Shown here one piece after another: positions 39,941-49,150 of a DNA stretch of 64,000 nucleotides. Position 1 is the first letter of the stretch. Every line of letters starts with the position of its first letter. This DNA is from Bacillus cereus G9842. GTDB taxonomy: Bacteria; Bacillota; Bacilli; Bacillales; Bacillaceae_G. The DNA is taken from the NCBI RefSeq assembly GCF_000021305.1, contig NC_011772.1, positions 782,001 to 846,000 of the forward strand, in the 5' to 3' direction. The notes under the pieces were generated by a model. The model searched no databases, had not been told where the DNA came from, and was given only the letters and a program-made list of their open reading frames with translations. Made by a program: the position numbers and the translations under genes.

Positions 39941-41140
39941 TTAAAACGAAGAAACGCGTTGCTTCGTTTTTGGTACAATAATAAATTTGATCCAGAGTAA
40001 CCCGATAATCATAATGATAAGGCTATGTAAAATTTGTCCTGTAGCAATGAGTATAACACTCGAAAATACAATGAGTTGAATACTTAGCAATATAAAGATT
40101 AAGCTAAGAAATTGTTTCATTCTTTCTTCAGTATGGATTGGATATAATGCTACAATAATATTTCCCGAAAAATATTTCCACAGTGAACGAAGCTGCATAG
40201 AGATCATATATAGAACGATATAAGCGATAGCACCTTTTACGTATATGTTTGGTATAAAATATAAGGCGAAAGCACCGATCAATCCTAAGCGAATATATAT
40301 ACCGAAATAATCATTTCCACGTAAAAATGCTAGTGTATGTAAGTAGAAGAAAGTTGCTCGTTTTTTATGTAATAAAGGTTCAATCCAAGTTGTAAGCCAT
40401 TTTCTTTTATTTACTTGCTTATTTAGTTGCGGAACATCGGTGAAGATGCTAGCAAATTGATAAAAACGAACGTTCATTTTTTCTTCTTGCTCGATTATGT
40501 AATCCCACGGTATTCGCTTTGTAGGCTGTTTTTTCGTATATAGAATTAGGAAAGCAAGTAGTAAGAGTAGTCCGCCCAATATGAGAACATTTGCGGAATA
40601 AAACAGCATGTAAATGATTAGGGCGTTACAAGTAATACGAATGATCAGCCATATATTTTTTTCGTGACTATCACGCCACATCCAATGTATGTACATGTTC
40701 CAAGCTTTCGTAATCATTAACGCGATAAAGATTGTACATAAAAAAGGTACAGTTAATTGCAATGATTGCATAGCAAGTGGTACGAGAATAAGGAACGTAA
40801 ATAATAATGGAAAAAGCTGAATGATGTAATTGTATAGAAGAGATTTTTTGAAATAGGATGTTAATTTCTCTTCTAATGCAAGCAAATAGACAGCATCAGG
40901 TTTTTGAATAAATGTACGGATAGGGGATCTCGTTATAATGAATGTAAGTACAATCGTGATGAGTAGTAAAGATATTCCTTTAGAAGGAGATGTTTTTAGA
41001 AACTGAGCATAGTAGTATGCGCCAACGCATGAAATAAAGATAAAGCTATATAGTAAACCGTTAATCATACGTGCAAAGTATGTAATGATATTTTGAATAT
41101 GTTGTTGGAAGCGACTGCTCCATAGCGATTCGATTGACAT
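39941..41140 (-). CDS. EcsB family ABC transporter permease, orphan
   Basis: 399 residues from the ATG at 41140 (AAAGAGGTG 8 bases upstream). About ten hydrophobic helices in two groups separated by a soluble loop (about 205-260) match the EcsB layout. EcsB normally pairs with the ATPase EcsA and affects secretion and intramembrane proteolysis. Here there is no ecsA or prsA nearby, so this is a second, orphan EcsB-like protein or it borrows the chromosomal EcsA. Function inferred from family only. Confidence 0.8.
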   Translation of the reverse strand: MSIESLWSSRFQQHIQNIITYFARMINGLLYSFIFISCVGAYYYAQFLKTSPSKGISLLLITIVLTFIITRSPIRTFIQKPDAVYLLALEEKLTSYFKKSLLYNYIIQLFPLLFTFLILVPLAMQSLQLTVPFLCTIFIALMITKAWNMYIHWMWRDSHEKNIWLIIRITCNALIIYMLFYSANVLILGGLLLLLAFLILYTKKQPTKRIPWDYIIEQEEKMNVRFYQFASIFTDVPQLNKQVNKRKWLTTWIEPLLHKKRATFFYLHTLAFLRGNDYFGIYIRLGLIGAFALYFIPNIYVKGAIAYIVLYMISMQLRSLWKYFSGNIIVALYPIHTEERMKQFLSLIFILLSIQLIVFSSVILIATGQILHSLIIMIIGLLWIKFIIVPKTKQRVSSF

Positions 41141-41182
41141 GTTTTTCACCTCTTTGTTCTATTATATATGTTTTACAAAAGA

Positions 41183-41222
41183 AAAAACGAGCAAATTGCG
41201 TTATGCAACTTGCCCGTTTTTC
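41183..41222 (-). terminator. Terminator overlapping the end of the lysine permease gene
   Basis: CGGGCAAGTTGC/GCAATTTGCTCG stem with the TAA stop in the loop and T-runs on the minus strand. Confidence 0.8.
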
Positions 41223-42625
41223 TTTTCGTTATTTTTTTTCTGATCACGATTCATTAATGGATAGAAAGCAAATCCAATTACGAATAAACCAATTCCGAGA
41301 AGGAACGTTTTTATATCGGATGCGCCGGTTTTAATAACCCATAGTGCGTAGCAAAGTGCGATCACTGCGACTATACCATCTGTAATTCTTGCCCGCATTT
41401 CATTTTTATATGTTTCACCAGTTGCGACTAGTTTTAACTGGAAGATTGGTGAAACGAGATATGGAATGAGGTAGGCCAGTGTTGATACGGTAATAACGAA
41501 TGTATAAGCTTCCGCAATAGTTCCTGATAATGTTGAGAATAGGAATACTTGCGACATAATGTTTGTTAATCGTAATGAGTAAATTGGACTTCCTTTTTTA
41601 TTTGTTTTCGTGAAGAAGGAAGGGAAGAAACCTTCTTTTGCTGCTTGATAAGGTACTTCTGAGCTTAATAAAATCCAGCCTAAGATAGAACCGAACAGGG
41701 AAGTAAGAGCAAGTAATGCCATAAGTTTCCCGCCGCCATGACCCATTGCAGCGTTTAGTGCATCTGCTAATGGACGTTCCGAAGCTTGTAATTTATCAAC
41801 ATGAAGTACACCCATTGTTAAAATTGTAATTCCTAAGTAAATCGCAACTGTAATAAGTAATCCCGCAACTGTTGCACGTTTTACCGTTTTTGGAGAAACA
41901 GCACGGTTTGATAAAAGAACGGCTGATTCAATTCCGATAAACGCCCAAAGCGTTGTAAGAGCAGCTAAATTTACTTGTGAAAGAAGACCGTGTGATACAC
42001 CTGATTTATCAATCATCGGCGTGTACCATTGTCCAAACTTAGAAGCTTCGAATGCAAATAACGTAACGACGATGAATAAAAGGAATCCAGTTACTTTCGT
42101 TGTTGTTGCTAAGAAGTTTAGCTTTCCAGCTCCGCTTACACCATTTGTTAATATAATATGAGTTCCCCAAAGTAAGATGGAACAAATCGTAAATGTAATT
42201 AGTTTTCCGACTTCTACGTTAAAAGAACCGATTGAAAATAGTAGTCGCGTATCTTTCATAATTGGGAAGAAGAGCGATAAATATCCCGCAAATGATGTAA
42301 TGATGGCAACGTTACTTGCCCAGTTTGCAACCCAATATCCCCATACCATACTGAAGCCAGCCATTTTTTTCTTTTTTGGTGTTGAGAATAAAGCATATGC
42401 ATGACTTTGTGGCCCTGTCGTTAAATCAGGACGACGAATTGCTAAATTACCGAAAACAAGAGCTAGCATTAAAACACCAAATCCTGTAGTTAACCAAGCT
42501 AAAGTGACACCGAGTGGGCTTGCTGTTTGTGCCAACGTACTTGGCACCATGAAAATACCAGCGCCAACCATGTTACCGACAACGAAAGCTGTTAGTACCC
42601 AAAAGCCCCATTTTTTTTGTTGCAT
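41201..42625 (-). CDS. yvsH: APC permease controlled by a lysine riboswitch (YvsH-like lysine transporter)
   Basis: 474 residues, twelve helices, basic amino acid/ornithine-lysine APC subfamily. The amino-terminal GFWVLTAFVVGNMVGAGIFMVPSTL motif is typical and IGIESAVLLSNRA in helix 6 is conserved. The start ATG at 42625 follows TTGGAGGT; the frame continues into the riboswitch region and must not be extended. The clear L box upstream makes lysine the expected substrate, as for YvsH of B. subtilis. Riboswitch binding of lysine would terminate transcription before the gene. Confidence 0.88.
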   Translation of the reverse strand: MQQKKWGFWVLTAFVVGNMVGAGIFMVPSTLAQTASPLGVTLAWLTTGFGVLMLALVFGNLAIRRPDLTTGPQSHAYALFSTPKKKKMAGFSMVWGYWVANWASNVAIITSFAGYLSLFFPIMKDTRLLFSIGSFNVEVGKLITFTICSILLWGTHIILTNGVSGAGKLNFLATTTKVTGFLLFIVVTLFAFEASKFGQWYTPMIDKSGVSHGLLSQVNLAALTTLWAFIGIESAVLLSNRAVSPKTVKRATVAGLLITVAIYLGITILTMGVLHVDKLQASERPLADALNAAMGHGGGKLMALLALTSLFGSILGWILLSSEVPYQAAKEGFFPSFFTKTNKKGSPIYSLRLTNIMSQVFLFSTLSGTIAEAYTFVITVSTLAYLIPYLVSPIFQLKLVATGETYKNEMRARITDGIVAVIALCYALWVIKTGASDIKTFLLGIGLFVIGFAFYPLMNRDQKKNNEKKNGQVA

Positions 42626-42712
42626 AGAAAATACCTCCAAAGTTAGTATAACCAAGTCAAGCGAGGAGATATGTATGTCTTCCTGAGTCAGGAAGAGAAG
42701 TCCCAAACAAAA

Positions 42713-42746
42713 CAAAAAAAGCACGTAATCTGCCGCTACATGCTTT
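42713..42746 (-). terminator. Terminator of the lysine riboswitch
   Basis: Minus-strand AAAGCATGTA/TACGTGCTTT stem (one G-T pair) followed by seven T residues; the expression platform of the L box. Confidence 0.82.
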
Positions 42747-42770
42747 CTATCTTATAAGAAACCCACGACA

Positions 42771-42960
42771 TATCTCTCGATAGCTCTCCACAAACGAAAC
42801 GTTTGTGACAGTTCTGCACTTATTAAATGCAGACCCAGCAAGCGTGCATGGTGGACACGACTTACTTCGGCAACCATTCCTTTCTCATTCCTTCATCAAT
42901 GCCACTACATCTCCTGAAATGATACTCTTAATGATTGCAACCTCTACCTCACCGAGATAC
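42771..42960 (-). promoter_or_regulatory. Lysine riboswitch (L box)
   Basis: On the minus strand the aptamer opens with GTATCTCGGTGAGGTAGAGG, continues with GTTGC...AGAGTATC, GGAGATGTAGTGG, GGTTGCCGAAGTAAGT, GCTTGCTGGGTCTGCATT and CTGTCAC-AACGTTT-type elements, and closes with GGAGAGCTATCGAGAGATA. P1 pairs UAUCUCG with CGAGAGAUA. These are the consensus blocks of the lysine riboswitch. It lies about 145 bases before the permease start. Confidence 0.93.
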
Positions 42961-43087
42961 GAATGAGGATTTAAATATTAAATTAACGTCTTTAAGAGTA
43001 ACAAATGAATTTTTATACGTCAATGGATATAGTAATAATCAGATTATAGAGAAGAGTTTGTGATTAGGAATGAATAATTATTTGATA

Positions 43088-43121
43088 TAAAAAGAAGCCG
43101 ATCTAAACTAGATCAGCTTCT
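43088..43121 (-). terminator. Terminator of gapN
   Basis: AGAAGCCGATC/GATCAGCTTCT stem (one mismatch-like wobble) with a T-run on the minus strand. Confidence 0.82.
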
Positions 43122-43131
43122 ACATATAAAA

Positions 43132-44571
43132 TTAAACTAAGTTTAATACTGTTACTTTTTCACGTGTCATAGACTCAAGGCTCTTACGAATACCTTGTGC
43201 GCCCATACCTGAACCTTTTACACCAATGAATGGGAAGTGGTCAGGGCCGCGCTCTGTGCGTCCGTTAATTTGTACAGAACCAGTTTCGATTTTGTTAGCA
43301 ATTGCAAATGCTTTGTTAATGTCTTTAGTGAAGACACTTGCTTGCAGACCGAACTCTGATTTGTTAGCAATTTCAATTGCTTGTTCATCTGAAGAAACAC
43401 GGATGATTGGAAGGATTGGGCCGAATGGCTCTTCCCAAGCAACTTTCATCTCTTCTGTTACGTGATCGATTAATGTTGGGTAAATTAAGTTACGCTCACG
43501 TTTGTTACCGATAACGATTGTAGCACCTTTTTCTACAGCGTCGTCAACTAAACCTTGAACGAAGTCAGCAGACTTGTCGTCGATTAATGGAACGATTGTG
43601 CTGTCTTGTTCTGGAGATCCAACTGATAGTTCAGCTACTTGTGCTTTTACTAAGTCAACAAGCTCGTCCGCTACGTTTTCGTGTACAAGTACACGTTTAA
43701 TAGCTGTACAACGTTGACCAGAGTAAGAGAATGCACCGCTTACGATATGGTTTGCAGCATCTTGTAAGTCAGCATCTTCACGAACGATACCAGGATCTTT
43801 ACCACCAAGTTCTAATACAAGTGGAATCATTGAAGCTTTTTTCGCTAAATGTTTACCTGTGTTTGTACCACCTGTGAACGATACCATATTGATGCCTTCG
43901 TGTTCTACTAAGTAGTCACCAATTACAGAACCGCGTCCTGTAGCTACGTTTACAAGACCTTTTGGAAGGCCAGCTTTGTGAAGTGCTTCCACCATTTTAA
44001 TACCACTAATTGCACCTTGAGTTGCTGGTTTGAAAATAACAGCGTTACCCATAATTAATGCTGGTGCAAGTTTTGCAGCAGATAAGTTTACTGGGTAGTT
44101 AAATGGTGCGATTGCTAATACAACACCAAGTGGTGCGCGTTGGATAATCGCAAGTTTAGATTTCGTTCCGCCAGGGAAGCTATCGCCCATCATGCTTTCT
44201 CCGTGCATATGTAAAGCTTCTTCGATCGTGTAACGAATGAAGTCAGCTGTACGAACAACTTCTTTCTTCGCATCTTTATAGCCTTTACCGACTTCTTTCA
44301 TAATGATATCGGCAATTTCATCCTGCATATTTACGAGCTCATCAGCCCATTTATATAAGTATTTTGCGCGATCTTGTAGGGAAGCTTCAGCCCATGATTT
44401 TTGAGCTTCTTTTGCAGATGCAATTGCTTCATCTACTTCTCCGCGAGTAATTGCTTGTACTTGTCCAATTACTTCGTGTAAGTATGGAGATGGAATTTCG
44501 ATTGTTTCTCCTGAAGAGCTTTCTCTCCATTCTCCGTTTAAATAAAATTTGTACGTATTGCTAGTTGTCAT
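43132..44571 (-). CDS. gapN: GapN, non-phosphorylating NADP-dependent glyceraldehyde-3-phosphate dehydrogenase
   Basis: 479 residues, aldehyde dehydrogenase superfamily. Motifs present: coenzyme Asn site APFNYPVN, Gly-loop FTGGTNTGKHL, catalytic Glu in LELGGKDPGIV, and catalytic Cys in SYSGQRCTAIKRV. The combination GQRCTAIKR and C-terminal GPDHFPFIGVKGSG is specific for GapN. It oxidises glyceraldehyde-3-P to 3-phosphoglycerate with NADPH formation. Start at 44571 follows AGGAGGAC. Monocistronic on the minus strand. Confidence 0.93.
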   Translation of the reverse strand: MTTSNTYKFYLNGEWRESSSGETIEIPSPYLHEVIGQVQAITRGEVDEAIASAKEAQKSWAEASLQDRAKYLYKWADELVNMQDEIADIIMKEVGKGYKDAKKEVVRTADFIRYTIEEALHMHGESMMGDSFPGGTKSKLAIIQRAPLGVVLAIAPFNYPVNLSAAKLAPALIMGNAVIFKPATQGAISGIKMVEALHKAGLPKGLVNVATGRGSVIGDYLVEHEGINMVSFTGGTNTGKHLAKKASMIPLVLELGGKDPGIVREDADLQDAANHIVSGAFSYSGQRCTAIKRVLVHENVADELVDLVKAQVAELSVGSPEQDSTIVPLIDDKSADFVQGLVDDAVEKGATIVIGNKRERNLIYPTLIDHVTEEMKVAWEEPFGPILPIIRVSSDEQAIEIANKSEFGLQASVFTKDINKAFAIANKIETGSVQINGRTERGPDHFPFIGVKGSGMGAQGIRKSLESMTREKVTVLNLV

Positions 44572-44766
44572 GATTAGTCCTCCTAAAATAGCAACTTGTA
44601 AGAGTGAGTATAAGGTGATTGTAGGGGGTTTGATAACATTTTTCAAATGAAATGTTTGTGAAAACGATTTCTTATTCTTTTTTTATTTTGTATGCCCTTT
44701 CTTACGGAATATTCTCTTATTTCAAAATGATGTAGCGTATATTTTTATTCAGTTTGTAAAAAAAAA
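44572..44766. other. gapN upstream region
   Basis: About 195 bases with AT-rich promoter DNA for gapN on the minus strand. No specific operator is recognisable. Confidence 0.35.
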
Positions 44767-44796
44767 TTGACAGAATACTCAATAAAGTTGTAAGAT
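44767..44796 (+). promoter_or_regulatory. Promoter of the leader transcript before the BmrCD-like exporter
   Basis: TTGACA (44767-44772), 18-base spacer, TAAGAT (44791-44796). It starts a leader of about 360 nt containing two short ORFs and two terminators. Confidence 0.6.
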
Positions 44797-44830
44797 TATA
44801 AATGGAAAATAAATGAAAGGGGTGTGCGTA

Positions 44831-44917
44831 ATGATTGTAATCGTAAATGTAATGGGCTTAGCTCTGTTAAATGGCAGAAAACATTCATATCATTACGCAA
44901 CCCGTGCGGATATATAA
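44831..44917 (+). CDS. Leader peptide 1 (28 residues), BmrB-like attenuator
   Basis: ATG at 44831 is preceded by AAAGGGGTG with good spacing; the frame ends at TAA 44915. The product begins MIVIVNVMGLALLNGR and ends with a His/Tyr-rich KHSYHYATRADI stretch. A strong terminator follows 21 bases later, and a second short ORF repeats the VNVMGL residues. In B. subtilis the small bmrB ORF upstream of bmrCD controls the pump by ribosome-dependent attenuation. The similar arrangement here suggests the same mechanism. Confidence 0.55.
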   Translation: MIVIVNVMGLALLNGRKHSYHYATRADI

Positions 44918-44937
44918 GGCATTCTCTGTCTTATAAG

Positions 44938-44973
44938 AAGCGTACGTTGCGTATATCGTAACGTACGCTTTTT
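44938..44973 (+). terminator. Leader terminator 1
   Basis: AAGCGTACGTT/AACGTACGCTT perfect 11-bp stem with an 11-base loop and five Ts, 21 bases after leader peptide 1. Confidence 0.85.
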
Positions 44974-44985
44974 ATGCATTTTTGT

Positions 44986-45017
44986 GCATATCGTCAAGCG
45001 GCGGTATGCTTTTTTTT
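44986..45017 (+). terminator. Leader terminator 2
   Basis: GCATATCG/CGGTATGC stem (one G-T pair), eight-base loop, eight T residues. Second terminator in the same leader. Confidence 0.75.
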
Positions 45018-45071
45018 GTTTATTTTTCCTTGTATGGTTACGATGAAAATTTTGGAAGGTGGAAAAATGTG

Positions 45072-45125
45072 ATGAGATTGTATGGGTTACGAAATGTAAA
45101 TGTGATGGGTCTGGATAGTGGATAA
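45072..45125 (+). CDS. Leader peptide 2 (17 residues) sharing NVMGL with peptide 1
   Basis: ATG at 45072 preceded by GGAAGGTGG (9 bases). Product MRLYGLRNVNVMGLDSG; the VNVMGL stretch equals residues 5-10 of leader peptide 1. It ends 41 bases before the exporter start. Its MRL beginning recalls ribosome-stalling leader peptides. Regulatory role is inferred from position and the shared motif. Confidence 0.45.
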   Translation: MRLYGLRNVNVMGLDSG

Positions 45126-45166
45126 AGAAGTGAGAGTTAAACGAGAACGAGAAGGGAGAGGTTACA

Positions 45167-46927
45167 TTGTTATCAGTATTACTAAAGCTAAAATGGTTTT
45201 TTAAAGAGCATTGGAAGAGATATAGTATCGCTATTGGAGCTCTTTTAATTGTAAATATAGTTGAAGTCATTCCCCCGAAAGTGTTAGGGGTTACGATAGA
45301 TAATATAAAAACAGGAACGTTAACGAATGCGGAGATTATGCAATTTATTCTCATTTTAATAGGGGTTACGGTAATTGGATATGGTCTTACTTTCGTTTGG
45401 CAACACCAGCTGTTTGGGGGAGCATTCGTACTGGAGAAAACGATGCGCTCTAAATTTATGGGGCACTTACTTAAAATGACACCGACGTTTTATCATAAAA
45501 ATCGTACGGGTGATTTAATGGCGAGAGCGACAAATGATTTAAAAGCAATTGCTATGACAGCTGGTTTCGGTATATTAACGCTCGTGGATTCGAGTTTATA
45601 TATGCTTACGATTGTCTTTATGATGGGATTTACAATTAGTTGGGAGCTTACATTTGCGGCGCTTATACCGCTTCCGATTATGGCGTATGCGATGAACATA
45701 TATGGAAAGAAATTGCATGAGAGATTTACAGTCGCGCAAGATGCGTTCGGAGATATGAATGATAAAGTACTTGAATCGATTGCTGGTGTGCGTGTTATTC
45801 GTGCATACGTACAAGAGAATGCAGACGAGGAAAGATTTCATCATTTAGGAGATGACGTCTACGAAAAAAATATGAAGGTAGCAAGAATTGATGCATTATT
45901 CCAACCAACTGTGAAAATGCTTGTCGGTCTTAGTTATTTAATCGGCTTAGTGTACGGTGCATACCTTGTGTTCCAGTCAAAGGTGACGCTTGGTGAACTC
46001 GTTTCTTTTAACGTGTATTTAGGGATGATGATTTGGCCGATGTTTGCAATTGGTGAATTAATCAATGTTATGCAAAGAGGAAATGCTTCGCTTGACCGTG
46101 TGAATGAAACGTTAGCGTATGAGCCAGATGTAAAGAATCCAAAACATCCAAAGCTTGTGCAAGATCCGGATTATATTCAGTTTGATGATGTGTCTTTCTC
46201 ATACCCTTCATCAACTGAAGAAAATTTAAAGAAGGTTTCTTTCACATTAAAGCAAGGAGAAACGCTAGGGGTTGTCGGAAAAACAGGAAGCGGGAAAACG
46301 ACGCTTGTACGTCAGCTTCTTCGTCAATATCCGCTTGGAGATGGAGATATTGCGGTCTCTGATGTGACATTAGATAAAATAACAAATGAAAATGTACTCG
46401 GATGGATTGGGTATGTACCTCAGGAACATATTTTGTTCTCAAAAACAGCGAGAGAAAATATTTTATTCGGAAATAGGGAAGCGACGGAAGAAGAACTTGA
46501 GAAAGCAATTGAAATTGCTGCGTTTAAAAAAGACTTAGAGTTTTTACCAGAAGGATTAGAAACGCTCGTTGGAGAGAAAGGTGTTTCTTTATCAGGAGGG
46601 CAAAAACAAAGGATCTCGATTGCGCGAGCTGTTATTCAAAATCCAGAAATTTTAATTTTGGACGATTCTTTATCAGCTGTAGATGCTCGTACGGAAGCAG
46701 CGATCATTGAAAATATAAGAACAGAAAGAAGCGGAAAGACGACGATTATTACGACGCACCGTTTATCTGCAGTGCAACATGCGGATTGGATTCTCGTTAT
46801 GGATGAGGGGCAAGTAATGGAAGAAGGTACACATGCTCAGCTTATCCAGAGCGGAGGCTGGTATGCTGAGCAGTTTGAAAGACAACAAGGTGAAAGTGAA
46901 AGTGCGGATAGTGGGGTGAAAATATGA
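45167..46927 (+). CDS. bmrC: ABC multidrug exporter subunit, degenerate-site half (BmrC/YheI-like)
   Basis: 586 residues: six-helix ABC exporter transmembrane domain (about 15-310) and NBD (about 335-575). Walker A is GKTGSGKTT and the signature LSGGQKQRISIARA. Walker B ILILDDSLS has Asp in place of the catalytic Glu, and the H-loop is TTHRLSA. The missing Glu marks the degenerate site of heterodimeric exporters such as BmrCD. TTG start with GGGAGAGG. It overlaps the next gene by four bases. yheI-yheH and yheA-D are also neighbours in B. subtilis. Confidence 0.9.
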   Translation: MLSVLLKLKWFFKEHWKRYSIAIGALLIVNIVEVIPPKVLGVTIDNIKTGTLTNAEIMQFILILIGVTVIGYGLTFVWQHQLFGGAFVLEKTMRSKFMGHLLKMTPTFYHKNRTGDLMARATNDLKAIAMTAGFGILTLVDSSLYMLTIVFMMGFTISWELTFAALIPLPIMAYAMNIYGKKLHERFTVAQDAFGDMNDKVLESIAGVRVIRAYVQENADEERFHHLGDDVYEKNMKVARIDALFQPTVKMLVGLSYLIGLVYGAYLVFQSKVTLGELVSFNVYLGMMIWPMFAIGELINVMQRGNASLDRVNETLAYEPDVKNPKHPKLVQDPDYIQFDDVSFSYPSSTEENLKKVSFTLKQGETLGVVGKTGSGKTTLVRQLLRQYPLGDGDIAVSDVTLDKITNENVLGWIGYVPQEHILFSKTARENILFGNREATEEELEKAIEIAAFKKDLEFLPEGLETLVGEKGVSLSGGQKQRISIARAVIQNPEILILDDSLSAVDARTEAAIIENIRTERSGKTTIITTHRLSAVQHADWILVMDEGQVMEEGTHAQLIQSGGWYAEQFERQQGESESADSGVKI

Positions 46928-48924
46928 GCGTTTCAAAACGATTGTTTCAATATGCGATGAAAGTGAAGGGGACGATTTTTGCAGCGATGCTAATGTTATT
47001 TATTTTCGTCATTGCAGAGCTTGCTGGTCCTTTCGTCGCTAAAACGATGATTGATGATCATATCGTCGGGATAGAGAAACCTTGGTATGAAACAGAAAAG
47101 AGTGAAGAAGCTGTTTCATATAATGGCGCTTTTTATAAGCGAAGTGATCGCTTTGAACAAGGCGAGACAAAAGGTAAAGAAGTACGTGTGATGCAAGTCG
47201 GTTTTCAATATTATTTTGTACCGAATAAAGTGAATATTGAAGGGTCACGTACTGTAAAAGGTGATATGATTACCGTTCAAAATGGTAAGGCGGTGCAAGT
47301 GTATAAAGCGAAGGCATTAACGAAAGAAGAAGTGTTTGCATTTTATAAACCAGAAATAAACCGTCTATTATTACTTGGTGGTGGCTATTTCGCTTTATTA
47401 GTAGTCGTATCATTATTTGCATACGGAAAGCAGTTCTTCTTGCAGAAGGCAGCGAACAAAATTATTCAAATTATGAGGGAAGATGTGTTTTCTCATATTC
47501 AAACGTTGCCGATTCGTTATTTCGATCATTTACCGGCGGGGAAAATTGTTTCGCGTGTGACGAATGATACAGAGGCCATTCGTGATTTATATGTAACTGT
47601 ACTTGCAACATTCGTTTCTAGTATCATTTATATTATTGGGATATTCGCTGCGCTATTTTTATTAGATGTGAAGCTCGCTTCATTATGTTTATTAATTATC
47701 CCAATTTTAATTGTTTGGGCGATTCTTTATAGAAAATATGCGTCTGTATATAATCATAAAATGCGTTCACGTTTATCCGATATTAACGGAACAGTGAATG
47801 AATCCATTCAAGGGATGCCAATTATTCAAGCGTTCCGTCAAGAGCGTGAAACGAAAAAAGAATTTGAAGAATTAAACGGCGATTATTTTAAGTATCAAAA
47901 TAAAATTTTAAATTTAAATGCAGCAACTTCGCATAACTTAGTAGCTGTATTAAGAAATATCGCTTTCACAGGAGTGATTTGGTATTTCGGCGGTGCGTCA
48001 TTAAGTGCTACAGGTATTATTTCACTTGGGGTACTGTATGCGTTCGTCGATTATTTAACACGATTATTCTCGCCAATTACGAATATGGTGAACCAGCTTG
48101 CAAACTTAGAGCAAGCGCGCGTTGCATCAGAACGTGTCTTTGAATTGTTAGAGGAAAAAGGAGAAGCGGTAGAAGAAGAACGTATGCCTCGTTTAAAAGG
48201 AAATGTAAAATTTGATAATGTATCATTTTCTTATAATGGAAAAGATGAAGTGTTAAAAAATATTTCTTTTGAAGCGAAACAAGGCGAGACAGTGGCACTT
48301 GTCGGTCATACTGGATCAGGAAAAAGTTCTATCATGAATGTACTCTTTCAATTTTATGAGTTTGAAAAAGGAAAGCTTACGATTGATGGTCATGATGTAA
48401 GAGAAATGCCGAAACAAGCAACTCGTGAGCATATGGGAATCGTACTGCAAGACCCGTTTCTTTTTAGCGGGACGGTCGCTTCCAACGTAAGCTTAGAAAA
48501 CGAAAAAATTTCAAAAGAGCGCATTGTAAAGGCGCTACGTGATGTTGGTGCTGAAAGATTTGCAAACAATATAAATGAAGAAATTACAGAAAAGGGAAGT
48601 ACGCTTTCCACTGGAGAACGTCAGCTTATTTCGTTTGCTAGGGCGCTTGCTTTTGATCCAGCTATCTTAATTTTAGATGAAGCAACATCTAGTATTGATA
48701 CAGAAACAGAGGCGATGATTCAACAAGCGCTGGAAGTTGTGAAAAAAGGAAGAACGACGTTTATTATTGCTCACCGCCTTTCAACAATTAAAAGCGCAGA
48801 TCAAATTATTGTGCTCGATAGAGGGACGATTTTGGAAAAAGGGTCTCATGATGAACTCATGAAAAAGCGTGGGCGTTATTATGATATGTATAAAACGCAA
48901 ATGGAAGGCAATCAGAGTGCTTAA
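46924..48924 (+). CDS. bmrD: ABC multidrug exporter subunit, catalytic half (BmrD/YheH-like)
   Basis: 666 residues. A TMD with an extended extracytoplasmic insertion of about 90 residues between helices 1 and 2 (about 45-135) is followed by an NBD. Walker A is GHTGSGKSS, the signature is the variant LSTGERQLISFARA, Walker B ILILDEATS has the catalytic Glu, and the switch is IAHRLS. Partner of the preceding subunit; the pair has one competent ATP site. It starts inside the upstream gene (ATGA overlap). Predicted to extrude drugs or antibiotics that block ribosomes. Confidence 0.9.
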   Translation: MSVSKRLFQYAMKVKGTIFAAMLMLFIFVIAELAGPFVAKTMIDDHIVGIEKPWYETEKSEEAVSYNGAFYKRSDRFEQGETKGKEVRVMQVGFQYYFVPNKVNIEGSRTVKGDMITVQNGKAVQVYKAKALTKEEVFAFYKPEINRLLLLGGGYFALLVVVSLFAYGKQFFLQKAANKIIQIMREDVFSHIQTLPIRYFDHLPAGKIVSRVTNDTEAIRDLYVTVLATFVSSIIYIIGIFAALFLLDVKLASLCLLIIPILIVWAILYRKYASVYNHKMRSRLSDINGTVNESIQGMPIIQAFRQERETKKEFEELNGDYFKYQNKILNLNAATSHNLVAVLRNIAFTGVIWYFGGASLSATGIISLGVLYAFVDYLTRLFSPITNMVNQLANLEQARVASERVFELLEEKGEAVEEERMPRLKGNVKFDNVSFSYNGKDEVLKNISFEAKQGETVALVGHTGSGKSSIMNVLFQFYEFEKGKLTIDGHDVREMPKQATREHMGIVLQDPFLFSGTVASNVSLENEKISKERIVKALRDVGAERFANNINEEITEKGSTLSTGERQLISFARALAFDPAILILDEATSSIDTETEAMIQQALEVVKKGRTTFIIAHRLSTIKSADQIIVLDRGTILEKGSHDELMKKRGRYYDMYKTQMEGNQSA

Positions 48925-48937
48925 TAGGTATGGAGGA

Positions 48938-48966
48938 GAACTTGTGATTTTCACAAGTTCTTTTTT
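48938..48966 (+). terminator. Terminator of the exporter pair
   Basis: GAACTTGTGA/TCACAAGTTC stem and six Ts. Confidence 0.9.
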
Positions 48967-49150
48967 ATTGACGAACATGTCGACTCTTTAGCGAATTACG
49001 ACAGTTAAATAAGAAGTATTGTTTTACCTTTTTCTTTATAAATGCTATATTAAAAAATGTTACTTATTTTTTGTATGTGGCGTTATTTTTCCCTTTTGTT
49101 TGATTATGAAGAAAAAGGATAAACTAAATAAGAACATTTTCATTGAAAAA

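Noticed and set aside
44893..45354. A 153-codon minus-strand ORF opposite the exporter leader
   Set aside because: Antisense to the terminators and the start of the exporter gene; His/Phe/Ser-rich composition and no start signals suggest a chance frame.
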